From Aquilaria yunnanensis (taxonomy: Eukaryota > Streptophyta > Magnoliopsida > Malvales > Thymelaeaceae), in contig CM077596.1 in NCBI GenBank assembly GCA_039654915.1, positions 52,884,501 through 52,948,500 on the forward strand: a DNA stretch of 64,000 bases, given 5' to 3'. The notes below the pieces were generated by a model. That model was not told where the DNA came from. It did no database searches and saw nothing but the letters and a program-made list of their open reading frames with translations. Positions 36,234 through 48,507 of this stretch are shown here, one piece after another; position 1 is the stretch's first letter, and each line of letters begins with the position of its first letter. A program made the translations under genes and the position numbers.

Positions 36234-36421
36234 ATACCTTTTTCGGCCTTTGACTAAGATCAAGTGTAGTATTTGTTCTTATCAGCTTGATATCTGATAC
36301 GTGAGTCATTGGCTTACATGATATTAAAATAATTTTTTTGGGAGAAGGTGTTGTGGTAGCTTGCTACCCAATCCTCCAAGCATTACTCTTTTGATGCACT
36401 TTAGCAAGAGTTTGGCACACC
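36234..36421 (+). ncRNA. U2 snRNA copy 3 (degenerate)
   Basis: Starts ATACCTTTTTCGGCC. GTAGTA is intact. The Sm-site region has become AAATAATTTTTTTGGG. It lies 541 bp after copy 2. Confidence 0.75.
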
Positions 36422-36771
36422 CCACCAATTTTAGTCTTGAAGCCAAAATTATCAGAGTTGGGTTTCTACCATAGGTCTATTTTTTTACAGTTGTAAAAAG
36501 TTGTGGAGTTTGAACAAAAATTACTAGAGTATGCCACACTCTTTTATATTAAAAAGCTCTTAGAAAAAATTTAAAAAATATATATCATCTAAATTATCCT
36601 CAGAAGTGCCATAGAAGAAACATACAATATAGGGAGTTTTTTTTTCTAAACCCTAAACCTTAAACTGCTAGTTGTAGACTAGATTCTTATTCTTTGCTTT
36701 TACCCCACGTGAACTACTTGAAGGCATAATGAACAAAGTGCCGTGTACAAAGGACAAGTATCACGCAAGTC

Positions 36772-36946
36772 ATACCAACCAAGATCAAGTATAATAACTG
36801 TTTTTATCATTTTAATATCTGATACATGAGTCATCAACTCACATGATATTAAATTAATTTTTTCAGGGAGAAGGTGTTTCGGTAGCTTGTTATCTACCTT
36901 TCAAGTGTTGCTCTAGTGTTCCACTTTAGGAAGAGTTTGGCACACC
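36772..36946 (+). pseudogene. U2 snRNA copy 4 with 5' deletion
   Basis: The stem-loop I sequence (CTTTCTCGGCCTTTTGGCT) is deleted: ATACC is joined to AACCAAGATC. The branch-site element is lost (ATAATA). It lies 538 bp after copy 3. A clear pseudogene. Confidence 0.8.
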
Positions 36947-37303
36947 AAGCAATTTTAGTCTTGAAAGTAAAGTTATCAAAGTCAGTTTCTACTTAGGATC
37001 TATTTTTATTTTTCTATAGTTATAAAAGGTTGTAGAGTTTGAACAAAAATTGGTGAGCTGTGCGAGACTCTTTTATATAAAAAAAAAGCTCTTACAAATC
37101 AAAAAAATATATCATCTAAATTATCGTAAGAAAAGTGCCATAGCATAAACAAATGTAAATGAGCTTTTTTATAAATGCTAAACCTTAAACTGCTAGATGT
37201 AAAGTAGATTCTCATTCTTTGCTTTTACACCACATGGACTACTTGAAAGCATAAGAAACAAAGTTTTGTGTACAAAGAACAAGCATCCCATCATGGGTAA
37301 CTT

Positions 37304-37491
37304 ATACCTTTCTCAACCTTTTGGCTAAAATCAAGCATAGTATTTGTTTTTATTATTTTAATATTTGATACGTGAGTCATCAACTCATATGATATTAAGT
37401 TAATTTTTTAGGGAGAAGGTGTTGCGGTAGCTTATCACACGATGTTCAAGTGTTGTTATTGTGTTGCACTTCAGCAAGAGTTTGGCTCACC
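37304..37491 (+). ncRNA. U2 snRNA copy 5 (pseudogene-like)
   Basis: Starts ATACCTTTCTCAACCTTTTG. The branch-site element reads ATAGTA, and several T substitutions fall in the stem. It lies 532 bp after copy 4. Confidence 0.75.
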
Positions 37492-37806
37492 CCGCCAATT
37501 TTAGTCTTGAAAGCAAGGTTATCAGAGATGAGTTTCTACCTCAGGTATATTCTTGTTTTTCTAAAGTTATAAAGAGTTGTGGAGTTTGAAAACAAATTGG
37601 TGGAGTGCGCCTAACTCTTTTTATAATAAACTACTAAAAAATTAAAAAAATATATATACATATCATCTACTTTATCCTAAGAAGGGTCATAGTATAAACA
37701 TACAATATATGGAATTTTTTTCTAAACCATAAATCCTAAACTACTAACTGTAGATAATATTCTTAGTCTTTCTTTTTACCCCACATGAACTATTTGAAAG
37801 CACAAG

Positions 37807-38529
37807 TGTTGGGATCTAATCCCATAAAAAAACAGGAAAAAAAATATATATTATATTATATTTTGGAGCAAAAGCCACGTGATGTGGCTTGGGAGTCAAA
37901 GCCTACTTGGTTTAGGCTTTTAAAGTCCACCTGGATTGGGCTTTGGAGAAAAGCCTACTTGGAATGGCTTTATAAGTCCATTCAGGACTTGGCTTTATCT
38001 CGGCATATAAAAGGCCAATTAATTGGCTCGTTCAGGAAGCTGTGTTTTGCGAGTAGAAGAGCTCAACGTCGTGAGAGAAGAATTTCTTTAGCAGTAGTAT
38101 TTAGTGTCTCACAGCATTATTTTTTTGTTGATTGTTCTTATAATTTGAGGTGTTATTCATTTGGGTTTGTGGGCTTCAATAAAAGAATATTGATGTCTTT
38201 GGATCTCTATGCTGTGAGATTTTTACGGGAATTCTAGGGTGTTGAATTTCAAGTTTTTCTCAAATTATTATGATAGCTTTCAAGTTTGGACAATAACTTG
38301 AATCGTGGGCATTTGTACTATTTTTCTTGATAGTAGATTTTGCTGCTGGTTTACCCCGTGGTTTTTTCCTCTACACCGAAGGGTTTTCCTTGTATATCGT
38401 GTTTCTTAATTTATTTCTGCTCAGTTTTGCTTTACTAATTATTTATACTTGGTTGTGATTTGTTGGCTTGAGCAATTGCCGATTTCATCCTATGGGTTTA
38501 ATGGGAAATTTTTCGGGTCCATCTCAACA
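37807..38529 (+). repeat. 5' LTR of the copia element
   Basis: 723 bp, TGTTGGGATCTAATCCC to CATCTCAACA. It contains a TATA-like ATATAAAAGG (about 38005) and short direct repeats built on AAAGCC(T/A)AC and GTCCA. Confidence 0.95.
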
Positions 38530-38531
38530 AG

Positions 38532-38543
38532 TGGTATAAGAGC
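38532..38543 (+). other. Primer-binding site of the copia element
   Basis: TGGTATAAGAGC, two bases after the LTR, differs at one position from TGGTATCAGAGC, the initiator tRNA-Met complement used by most plant copia elements. Confidence 0.85.
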
Positions 38544-38545
38544 TT

Positions 38546-41500
38546 ATGGCTAAAGAAGATATGGGTGATAGCGTAGGTTCAATGCTCAGATTGAATGCAT
38601 CGAGTTATTTGATTTGGAAGCCAATGATAGAGGATTTACTTTATTATCTTGAATTATATGATTTGATTTTAGGTGATTCAACCAAGCTGAATGACAAGTC
38701 AAAAGATGATTGGAAGAAGCTCAATCACAAGACAGTTGGCACCATTAGAAGATGGATGGATATGAGTGTGTTCCACCATTGTTTCTGCAAAGATGAATGC
38801 TCAAGCTTTGTGGAAGAAATTAGATGGCTTATTTGAAAGAAAGACTGCTCAGAATAAAGCTTTCATCATATGGAAGCTTGTGAACTTGAAGCTTAAAGAG
38901 GGACAGTCAATTTCTAATCACTTGAATAATTTTCAGAACTTGATTAATTAGTTGACTAACATGAAGTTGGAGCTTGATGATGAGCTACAGGCACTACTTC
39001 TTTTGAGTTCCTTACTTGGGAGCTGGGAAACCTTGGTGATTACTTTTAGTAATTTGACCCCGTATGGCAAACCCACATTGAGTTTGGTTAAAGACAACTT
39101 GTTCAAAGAGGAGACAAGGAGGAAGGAATTGGGCTCTAAGTATGCATAGACTCTTGTCACTGAGAGCAGAGGTAGAAGCAAGAGTAAGGGACCTAAGGGT
39201 AGTTGTGAAAAATATGGTGATTGTTCAAAGTCCAAAGATGGCAAGGGTGTCATTATTGCGAGAAACCTGGTCATATAAAGAAGCATTGTTGGAAGAGGAA
39301 AAAGGATGAAAAGTTGATAAAGAAAGCTTCCGAGGACAAAAATACGACCGTAGTTGTTTAGTCAGATGTTGATGATCCAGTTATGCTAGTTTGTGCACAA
39401 AGGGACTGTGACCATATTATAGATCCGAATGTCCAGTGGATAGTTGATTCGGCTGCATCTTATCATGTTTCTCCTATGAAGGAGTTGTTCACTACTTACA
39501 AGGAGGGCAAGGGTTGTCATTGTTGTGGGAAACCTGGTCATATAAAGAAGCATTGCTGGAAGAGGAAAAAGGATGAAAAGAAGATAAAGAAAGCACCTGA
39601 GGACAAAAATATGGCTGCAGTTGCTGAGTCAAATGTTAATGATCTAGTTATGCTAGTTTGTGCATAAGAGGATTGTGATCATATTATAGATTCGAATGTT
39701 CAATAGATAGTTGATTCGGCTACATCCTATTACGTTTCTCCTAGGAATGAGTTGTTCACTACTTACAAGGAGGATGATCTCGAGATGATGAAGATGGGTA
39801 ACACGACCTAGTCTAGGATCTTAGGGATCGGTGATATTGTTGTACAGACTATTTTGGGTGCCACTTTGATGTTGAGGGATGTACGTCACATTTCGGATAT
39901 GCGGCATAATCTTATTTAGTGAATGTGCATAACCGTGAAGGTTATGATCAGAGTTTTAGAGATAGGATGTGGAAGCTGAAGCGTGGTTCCTTACTAGTGG
40001 CAAAAGATGATCTCTGTTGCACTTTGTATAGGACACATGTTCATGTCTGTGGGAGCGGTTCACTGAATGTGGTTGAGGATGATGCTTTTATGAATTTGTG
40101 GCATAAGCAGCTGGCTCATATTAGCAATAAAGGGTTGGAGACTTTGGCAAAGCAGTTCCTCATTCCTATTGCCAAAAGTACGTTACTTGACCCTTGTGAT
40201 TACTATTTATTAGGAAAACATCATAGAGTTTATTTTTGTGTTCCCTCTACATGAAAGAAAACTAAACTTGAGCTAATACATTCTGATGTTTGTGGTCCCA
40301 TCGAGGTGGAGTCATTGGGTGGTAACTGGTACTTTATGTTTTTATTGATGATGCTTCACAAAAAACTTGGGGTTACTTGCTAAAGAAGAAGAGTCAGGTG
40401 TTTGGCTGCTTCAGGATTTTTCATTCCATGGTTAAGAGGGAGATAGATATGCAATTAAAGTATCTCCATACGTATAATGGCAGGGAGTATACATCTAATG
40501 AGTTTGAGAGGTATTGCAAAGAACATGGTATTCATCACAAGAAGACAGAGCCTGGTACATTGCAACATAATGGTGTAGCTGAGAGGTTGAATCTCACCAT
40601 TATTGAGAAAGTCAAATGCATGCTAAGGGTATCTAAGTTGCCGAAGACATTCTGGGGTGAAGCTGTGAGTACTACTGTTTATTTGATTAACCGAACTCCA
40701 TCAGTTTCTTTGGGTTTTCTAGTTCCTGAAAATGTTTGGACAAGTAAGAATGCTTCTTATTCACATTTGTAAAGCATTCATGCATGTGCCCAAGGAACAA
40801 CAATCAAAGCTTGATAGTAAAACCAAGCCATGCATTCTTATTGGTTATGGCGATGAAGAGTATGGCTATCGGTTATGGGATCTAAAGAAAAAGAATGTGG
40901 TTAGAAGCAGGGATGTTGTCTTCAAATAGCATGAGGGTATAGAAGATATTGGGCTAAAATAAGAGACTTTAGATACTGTTTATGGTGTTGATGATCTGAC
41001 ACCTGCACCTATTCCATCTGAGAATGTCATAGATTGGGGAGCTTTAGAACATGGGATAAAGTAGCCAGCTATTGTTGATGAATAAGTGGATGGCAATATA
41101 ATTGAGCATGATGGTGATCTTAAGCAGGGGAAGCAGCCCCCTCCATTGGATGAAGTAAAGTCTCAGCCGAGAAGATCTATTAGAGAGCATTATTCATCTT
41201 GATTATATCATGCTTATTAATGCGGGGGAGCCTGAGAGCTTCGTAGATGTGTAGTCCTGTGTAGATAAAGATCAGTGGATTGCTGCAATGCAAGATGAGA
41301 TAAATTCTCTTTAGAAGAACAACACATATGAAGTAGTGGTTTTACCTAAGGGTAGAAAAACATTGCAGAACAAGTAAGTGTTCAAGTTGAAGAAAGATGG
41401 TGATAAGCTAGTTAAGTATAAGGCTCGCTTGGTGGTGAAGGGCTTCCATCAGAAAAAGGGAGTTGACTTTGATGATATATTTTCCCTTGTGGTGAATATG

Positions 41501-42775
41501 TGTTATATTTGGGTAGTACTTGGACTAGCATCTAGTCTAAATCTTGAGCATGAGTAACTGGATGTGAAGACTGGATTTTTACATAGCGACTTAAACAAGG
41601 AGATTTACATGGTTCAATCGGAAGGATTCAAAGTGAAAGGGAAGGAACACATGGTTTGTAGGTTGAAAAAGAGCCTTTACGGCTTTAAGTAGGCATTTAG
41701 ACAGTGGTACTGAAAATTTGATTCTTTTATGATTGGCTAGAACTATAAAAAAACCTATGCTGATTCTTGTGTCTATGTCAGAATATTTCCTAATGATAAC
41801 TTATTATTCTTCTGCTTTATGTTGATGATATGCTTATTGTTGGGCAAGGTGCTTTGATGACTCACAACTTGAAAGAGGAGTTGTTTATGTCCTTTGATAT
41901 GAAGGATTTAGGGCCAGCAAAACAAATTCTAGGTATGAGAATTGTTTATGATAAGGAAGCTGGTAAGCCATGGTTATTACAGGAGAATTATTTTGAACGA
42001 GTCCTTGAAAGGTTCAACATGATAGACGCTAAGTCAGTTAGTACATTTCTTGCGAATCACTTCAAGTTGAGCAAGAAATCATCTCCGACTACAGTGAAAG
42101 AAAATGAAGAGATGTCTGCTATTCCTTACTCTTCAACGGTTGGTTCCTTGATGTACGCCATGGTTTGTACTTGGCTGGATATTGCTCATGTTGTTGGATT
42201 GGTTAATATGTTTCTATCTAATTCAGGAAAGTTTCATTGAGAAGCTGTGAAGTGGATTTTCAGATACTTGAGAAGTATGTCAAAATTGTGTTTGAGTTTT
42301 GGTAGTGCTAAACCTATCTTGGAAGGATTTACTAATACAGATATAGCAAGTGACCTTGATGGGAGAAAATCTACATCAGGTTATATTTTCACTTTTGTTA
42401 GAGAACTGTCTCATGACAGTCAAAGTTGCATAAGTGTGTTGCTTTGTCTATAACTGAGGCAAAGTATATAGCGGTCAATGAAGCAAGTAAATAGATGATT
42501 TGGATGAAGCAGTTCCTTCATGAGTTAGGTTTGAAGCAAGAGGAGTATGTGATGCATTGTGACAGTCAGAGTACTATTGATTTGAGCAAGAACTCAATGT
42601 ATCATACTTACACAAAACACATTGAGGTGAGGTATTATTGGTTGCGTTTGATCACTGAAAAGAAGCTTTTGAAATTTAAAAAAATTCACACAGATGATAA
42701 TGCAGCTAACATGTTAACAAAGGTTATTCCTAGGGAGAAGCTTGAAGCATGCAACCTCATGGCTGATATGTGTTC
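38546..42775 (+). pseudogene. Copia gag-pol polyprotein, broken by many stops
   Basis: Starts at ATG 38546. Gag begins MAKEDMGDSVGSMLRLN. The nucleocapsid knuckle (C-C-H-C, GHIKKHC) and the protease start (WIVDSAAS) each occur twice through a 267-bp duplication (39240-39773). Then come the integrase HHCC part (from 39919), the integrase core with HNGVAERLN (40560-40590) and LYVDDMLIVG of RT (41816-41845). RNase H follows, ending TKHIEVRYYWLR and LTKVIPREKLE (to 42770). At least a dozen in-frame stops, several of them Gln/Arg/Trp to stop by C-to-T or G-to-A, and a few frameshifts interrupt it. The domain order (integrase before RT) proves Ty1/copia; the style is close to the Tnt1/Tork group. 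Confidence 0.9.
39240..39773 (+). repeat. 267-bp tandem duplication inside copia gag-pol
   Basis: 39240-39506 and 39507-39773 are near-identical in order: GGCAAGGGT...zinc knuckle...WIVDSA...TACAAGGAGG. The second copy begins at GGGCAAGGGTTGTCATTG. Confidence 0.85.
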
Positions 42776-42798
42776 CATTCAAAAAGTAGTGATGAGAT

Positions 42799-43511
42799 TG
42801 TTGAGATCTAATTCCATACAAAAAAAGAAAAGAAAAAAATATATTATATTAAATTTTGGAGCAAGATGTGACTTAGGAGTCAAAGCCTACTTGCTTTAGG
42901 CTTTTAAAGTCCACCTGGATTGGGCTTTGGAGAAAAGCCTACTTGGAATGGCTTTATAAGTCCATTCAGGACTTGGCTTTATCTTGGCATATAAAAGGCC
43001 AATTAATTGGCTCGTTCAGGAAGCTTTGTTTTGCGAGCAGAAGAGCACGACGCCGTGAGAGAAGAATTTCTTTAGCAGTAGTATTTTGTGTCTTGAGCAT
43101 TATTTTTTTGTTGATTGCTATTATAATTTGGGTGTCATTCTTTTGGGTTTGTGAGTATCAATCAAAGAGTATTAGTGTCTTTAGATCTTTGTGGTGTGAG
43201 ATTTTTATGGGAACCCTAGGATATTGAATTTCAAGTTTTTCTCAAATTACTGCAATAGCGTTTAAATTTGGGCAATAACTTGAACCATGGACATTATATT
43301 ATTTTTTCTTGGTAGTAGATTTTACTACCGGTTTGCCACATGGTTTTTCCTTCTACATTGGAGGGTTTTCTACATATTTCGTATTTCTCGATTTATTTAT
43401 GCCTGGTGCTGCTTTACTAATTATTTCTGTTTGATTGTAATTTATTGGCTTGAGTGCTTGTCAATTCTATCCTATGGGTTTAATGGAAAATTTTTCGAGT
43501 CCATCCTAATA
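42799..43511 (+). repeat. 3' LTR of the copia element
   Basis: 713 bp, TGTTGAGATCTAATTCC to CATCCTAATA, aligning to the 5' LTR with small indels and scattered substitutions. Confidence 0.95.
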
Positions 43512-43560
43512 GCAAGGAATAAAGTATGGTGTAGTAAGAACAAGTATCTCATCATGGGTT

Positions 43561-43750
43561 ATACTATTCTTGACCTTTTAGCTAAGATTAAGTGTAGTAT
43601 ATGTTCTTATCAATTTAATATCTAATACGTAAGTCATTAGCTCATATGATATTAAATTAGGTTTTTTAAGGATAGGGTGTTGTGATAGCTTGCTACCTGA
43701 CCTTTTAAGCATTGCACTTGTGTTGCACTTCAGCAAGAGTTTGGCACACT
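43561..43750 (+). ncRNA. U2 snRNA copy 6 (pseudogene-like), displaced by the copia element
   Basis: Starts ATACTATTCTTGACC. GTAGTA is intact but the Sm-site region is broken (TAAATTAGGTTTTTTAAGG). Its 3' half (ACTTGTGTTGCACTTCAGCAAG) is close to consensus. Confidence 0.75.
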
Positions 43751-44114
43751 CTACCAATTTTAGTCTTGAAGACAAGGTTCTCATAGTGGGTTTCTACCTG
43801 GAGTTTATTTTTCTTCGATCATTGAAAGTTGTAGAGTTTGAACAAAAATTGGTGGGTTGCGCACCATACTCTTTTCTACTAAGAACTCTTAAAAAATTAA
43901 AAATATATATATCATCTACATTATCCTAATCATACAATATAAGGAAACAAGTTCTACGATTAAGCATATATTCTCGACTTAATTTAACTAATTCAATTGA
44001 TAACATATTGAAATCCTAGTTCCTAAGAAAAAAAGAAGATGATGATGATGATGACGAATGATGAAAGATGAGGCGAAAAGAAACAAAGAAAATAAAGGAT
44101 GAGGATAAAGGATA

Positions 44115-44505
44115 GAGAAAATTATAGAAATTCCTGTGGTTTGGCCTAACCTATATTTTACTTTGTCTATTTTCACAAACCAACATTTTATCCCTAATTT
44201 CTTTACACTATTTGATAATAATTTCTAAACCCCAAATTTAAACTGTTTGTCAATTATATTATAGTAATTTCCAAATTTTTATATTTTTTTCAGTTAATTA
44301 ACATTTAAAAATACCAATTTGCATTGATAGAGTGAAAAATGTATTTACAAAGAAGAAAAATTGATAATTTAAAATTTCTATTAGTTATAAATAAATATTA
44401 GAGGGATTAAAATTACTAGAAGATACATAAATAAATGTATGTTTTCAAAAACAATGGGTACAATGTAGGTTATACCAAACCAATTGGGGTTTATTGTAAG
44501 TTTCC
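44115..44505. mobile_element. Uninterrupted copy of the Mutator-like MITE family
   Basis: Inverted ends: AGAAAATTATAGAAATTCCTG...TGGTTTGGCCTAACCTAT at the left, and in reverse complement GGAAACTTACAATAAACCCC...TGGTTTGGTATAACCTAC at the right. The body aligns with 24475-24830 and with the flanks of the CACTA insertion. No clear target duplication is left. Noncoding, about 391 bp. Confidence 0.75.
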
Positions 44506-44722
44506 TTAAAAAAAAAAACGGAAAAGTGGGTTGGGCTGGAAAACAAGCTTAAATTTTTTAAGGCACTATTACTTTTTAACTCAACTACACATGACCAAAT
44601 AGCCTAGAGTCATATAATGTTTTTCGTTTCCATATTTTTAAGATTCAAGACGCATTTCTACCATAGTTTGCATTTCTACGCCGACTTAACATGTTTTTAC
44701 AAAATTATAAAAAAAAAATATA

Positions 44723-44955
44723 CTCTGTCCATTTCAAATTAGCTGGCCATTTTACTTTTTTTACTAACATCTATCTTGAATATATTCATATTAATATGTA
44801 TTGAATAAAAAATCTTAAAAATGATATTTAGAAAATATAATTATTAAATTTTTATTTTCATATAAAAATTTATATTTTTGTGATAAATTTTAAAATAAAA
44901 AAATAAAAATTAATTATTATGAATAGTAAAAAAATCAATTTTTGTGAAATAGGGG
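44723..44955. mobile_element. Degenerate Stowaway MITE
   Basis: Starts CTCTGTCCATTTCA (consensus CTCCCTCCGTCCCA) and ends TGAAATAGGGG, flanked by TA on both sides (44721-44722, 44956-44957). The length, 233 bp, equals that of the Stowaway at 30344. Confidence 0.65.
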
Positions 44956-45007
44956 TACTTTTTGGCGACTTGAACCCCATTTTTAATAACCATAGGTGGA
45001 AGCGATG

Positions 45008-45205
45008 GAAGATTATCAGCAGCCATTCTTGATAAGAGTAGGATCATATGTTGAACAAAGAAATCGGCAGCCATTTTTGAAGAAACAATTTGGCAACTAT
45101 TCTTGAAGAAATTGGCATTCATTCTTGAACGAAGAAATTGACATTCATTCTTGGACAAAGAAATTGGCAGCCATCCTTGAAGAAATTGGAAGCCATTCTT
45201 GACCT
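45008..45205. repeat. Minisatellite of ~30-bp units
   Basis: Repeated variants of GAAGAAATTGGCAGCCATTCTTG occur at least six times with changes such as GACATTCATTCTTGG. The open frames through it on both strands (for example 44910-45227 minus, with NECQFLRSRMNANFF-like repeats) follow from the repeat and are not supported as genes. Confidence 0.7.
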
Positions 45206-45468
45206 CTTGAACCTTCTCTATCCCCAAGTAAACCTACAAATAGGCTTGATCAGTAGTCATGCTTATGAGCCCATCCAAGCCAAGAGCTTGAGAGACATAG
45301 AGAGAGATAAGAAAGAGCATTACTTTTTGTTGTAGAGATAATGAGTGTTAGGTGTAACAATGGGTTAAAGATTGTGATCAACTATGAGATACTCTTATAC
45401 AATTTGTTTTATCATAGTGGAATAATTTTCTTTTATCTGCCAATGAACACAGGTAGTCTTGACCAAAC

Positions 45469-48400
45469 TAGAGGTGGGACAATGGCCCGCGTGAAACCCA
45501 TTTGCAAGCGGGGTGAATATGGGCCCTAAAGAAGAGGCACACTCAAGTTGGACCGACCTGGCCCAAAACTAGGACTGCCCCAAAGACTAGGCTTGGCTAG
45601 GCCTAGGCTGGTCCGGTTTGGGCCTAAAGGCTCTTAGGCAACGGTCAAAAAATGCTACCCTGCCAGGATTTTTTAAAAAAAAAAAAAATTGGTCTAATTA
45701 CACAATAAGCCCCCTAACAGTTTTTTGGCCATTTTTACCCCATTTTTTTCATTTTTAACCCCCCAACAACTATAATTTAAGGTTTTTTTTGTCCAAACCA
45801 TTTTTTCTCTTACCTATAAATAGGGAGAGTCATTTCCCTTCCATCCTCACACCAAAATTTAATCTATTTTTTTCCTCTTCTATATTCTTTTAAGCATTTT
45901 TGCTACTTTCATTAGCCTTTTTGTTAATCGCTTCCTAATCTCCTCCTAATTTCTTCTTAATATCCTTCTATTTTTTTTTTTCCAAATCACTATTATTATT
46001 TCATCCCTCATGGCTTCAAGAGGAAAGGGTACATCCGTGAAGACTTTTTCATCTGACACCATTGGCCTTCAAGGCTTGTTCTGTCACCAATCCCAGCCGG
46101 CCAATAAAAGCATCTCAATCGAGGAGTTACATGACAATGACCAAATCAAGATGAAAAATTACAAATTGGGTCTTGATTAATCAATTATCGGACAATGATG
46201 TTGAAAAGGTGGATGCAATGTAGGCTGGGGATCTGTCAACACAGCCAACACCAACGAGCCATCAACCAAATGCGAAGGATACACAAGGACAAGGCAAATC
46301 CTCAAGGCTAATGGTCTAGGTTTGAGAGCATCATGAGCTCATATTTGAAGGGGAATCGAGGTATGAGAAATACAAACATTGTGGGAAAAAGTTTGTGCAC
46401 AAGAAGAATTTCAGCATTGGAATGCTGTGGCACCACATAGAGAATCAGCATGCCAATGTCCTTTCAATGCCGCCACTAGTTCCAAAGGACAAACACAACT
46501 TGGGAGCACAATCAGTAGGTTAGGTATAGTTTGATTTAACTAACACTCTTGTAGAGAAGACATGATAAATTGAATGATGCTTACCAAAAAACCTTTTTCA
46601 CAAACTGAAGATGTGCACCTAGAATCTTGGATTAGATCATAATTAAACCTGCATTTAGAAAAATTTATAGGAAAACAACTAGGAATGAGAGCTTTAAACT
46701 ATTTGAAGTCAAAAAATCAAATTTGCAAGCCTATTTCTCTACTCTTGATAATTGTGTGGTATTTACTTCTGACATATGGATATCACCTGTAGGTCAATCA
46801 TATTATTGCGTTATTACTCAATGGATTTATTTTGATTAGGCCATGCAAACATGTATTTTGTCATTTAGGCTTATTGAAACGAATCATACTAGTTATCACA
46901 TATACAATTGCATCTTAAAAACTTTATGTGATTATTATTGTGCTGATAAAGTCTTATGCATTTCATTTGACAATGTATCAAACAATGATATTGCTGCCCA
47001 CCCTTTAAGCCAAGCATTAAAACCAACTCTCGAAGGTGCATTCTTTCACATTAGATGCATATCCCACATTTTAAACATTTGTGTGCAAAAGGGTTTAAAA
47101 GTTTTGCAAATTGAAATTGTGCCTATTCGGAATTCATTGTTATTTTTGAAATCAATACCTCGTTGTATTTCGTGAATTCAAAAGGTTTTGTTTTGAAAAT
47201 AAAAAATCATTTTCTTGGAAACGATTTAAATTGGATTGTCCAACTATTTGGAACTCCAATTATTTGATGTTGCAATATGCATATCCGTATGCAAATTTGT
47301 TGATGCATTTCATGAACACGAAGATGGGCTATGAATTCTTTATAACTGAAGTTTGGGAAAGATGTTTGAAATCTGGTAAATTGCTTAAATTTTTTTATAA
47401 GTCAACTAAATTTTTTTCTGGTATTTACTACCCAACCATTCATCAAGTTTTGCTTCATTTAGTGAACATTACATATTCTTTACATAAGTTTAAAGATGAT
47501 GAGTTTTTAAAACCAACGATCAAAGCCATGCGGGCTAAATGGTTTCAGTATTTTAAAAACATTCTCCCCAAATTTTAGTTGCTTTTTCACTTGATCCATA
47601 AGTGAAAATGACGGGCATGACCACATTTCTTGAAGGCATTTATCATACTTCCGAAGTATTTGCATTTTTTGTACAAGTTTTATTGTGAGAGACATTCAAA
47701 TAAGGTAAAATTCAAAGCTCCTCAAATCGAGCCTTCTAGGAGATCAATCTCATCGCAATTCTACCCGGCCCTTTAAATGCTTAAAAGTCCCCAATTGATG
47801 ACTTCGAGTTTAGCTAAAGTTGATGACTTCCTCGACACATTGTTTGACCCAAGTGACGTCAACATATTAGAGCGGTAGAAACAAAAGAGATTAAGGTTTC
47901 CTATATTGTCGATCATTGCCCAGTAGATTCTCACCGTTTTGGTCTCCACTGTGGCATTCGAGGTAGCATTTAGTGCAAGAAAATAGGTAATATTGGAGAA
48001 ACGATCAAGATTGATGTTGGAGGCGATGGAAGTCTATATATGCAACTAAGATTGAGGTCTCGCAGCATTCCGAAAGTAAGACCAAAAGAGCTCCGATGAC
48101 GAGGTAGAATCCAATAATGAGGCTTGAATTTTTTTTTTTACCTTCTTACATTTAGTTTATATTTAATCTGACTATGTTGTTAAATATGGATCATAGGTTT
48201 TAATATTCATTATTTTTGGAACGTTTCACCATTTTCAATATATAAGGCTCGTTTCAGTTATTTGTAAGTGTTGTTGGCTTTTTTACTTAATAAAAATTAT
48301 GCTAGTAATCGTGTTTTTATTTAAAAACAAATATTAAATACAAAATTAAGTCATTATTTTTTTATTAAAAAAAATCTAGTAAAGTCCTACACCCACCCAA

Positions 48401-48507
48401 GACCGGCCTGGGGCCGAACCGCCTGAAACTAGTCCGTGTCCATTCCTTCTTAACCCAGACCCAAACCCGGCCGGTCCTAGGTCTAGTCGACATGGTGCCC
48501 ACTTTTA
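45469..48507 (+). mobile_element. hAT DNA transposon with perfect 8-bp target duplication
   Basis: The left end TAGAGGTGGGACAATGGCCCG and the reverse complement of the right end (TAAAAGTGGGCACCATGTCGA) are imperfect inverted repeats. The flanks are GACCAAAC at 45461-45468 and 48508-48515, identical. Length 3039 bp. GC-rich GGCC/CCGG-containing subterminal parts (45480-45640, 48390-48500) surround a transposase gene. Confidence 0.92.
46010..48065 (+). pseudogene. hAT transposase (BED finger, RNase H-like core, hATC), decayed
   Basis: Reads from ATG 46010 (MASRGKGTSVK). It has a BED-type finger around 46370-46440, where KYKHCGKK shows one of the paired Cys lost and HHIENQH keeps the His pair. 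The core (46843-47175) has CISFDNVSNN and FHIRCISHILNICVQ, with the hAT C/H-x-H signature and Asp. Then comes DCPTIWNSNYLML (W-N-S conserved) and the C-terminal hATC dimerisation region (FPILSIIAQ...STVAFEVAFS, about 47900-47975). More than ten stops are spread through it. Confidence 0.85.

Larger units (their letters stand above)
37807..43511 (+). mobile_element. Ty1/copia LTR retrotransposon with both LTRs
   Basis: LTRs at 37807-38529 and 42799-43511, initiator-tRNA-Met-type primer site after the 5' LTR, and gag-protease-integrase-RT-RNase H in the copia order. The flanking 5-mers ACAAG (37802-37806) and GCAAG (43512-43516) match at 4 of 5. It has inserted into the spacer between U2 copies 5 and 6. 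Removing it restores the ~547-bp array period. Confidence 0.95.

Noticed and set aside
35142..37491. Regular ~540-bp spacing considered as a CRISPR-like or satellite array
   Set aside because: The repeated part is recognisable U2 snRNA with diverged spacers of snRNA-promoter type, in a plant genome.
44910..45227. 105-residue minus-strand frame with repeated NECQFLRSRMNANFF-like units, looking like a repeat protein
   Set aside because: It reads a short minisatellite. Both strands are open, as expected for a ~30-bp tandem repeat, and no start or splice context supports a gene.
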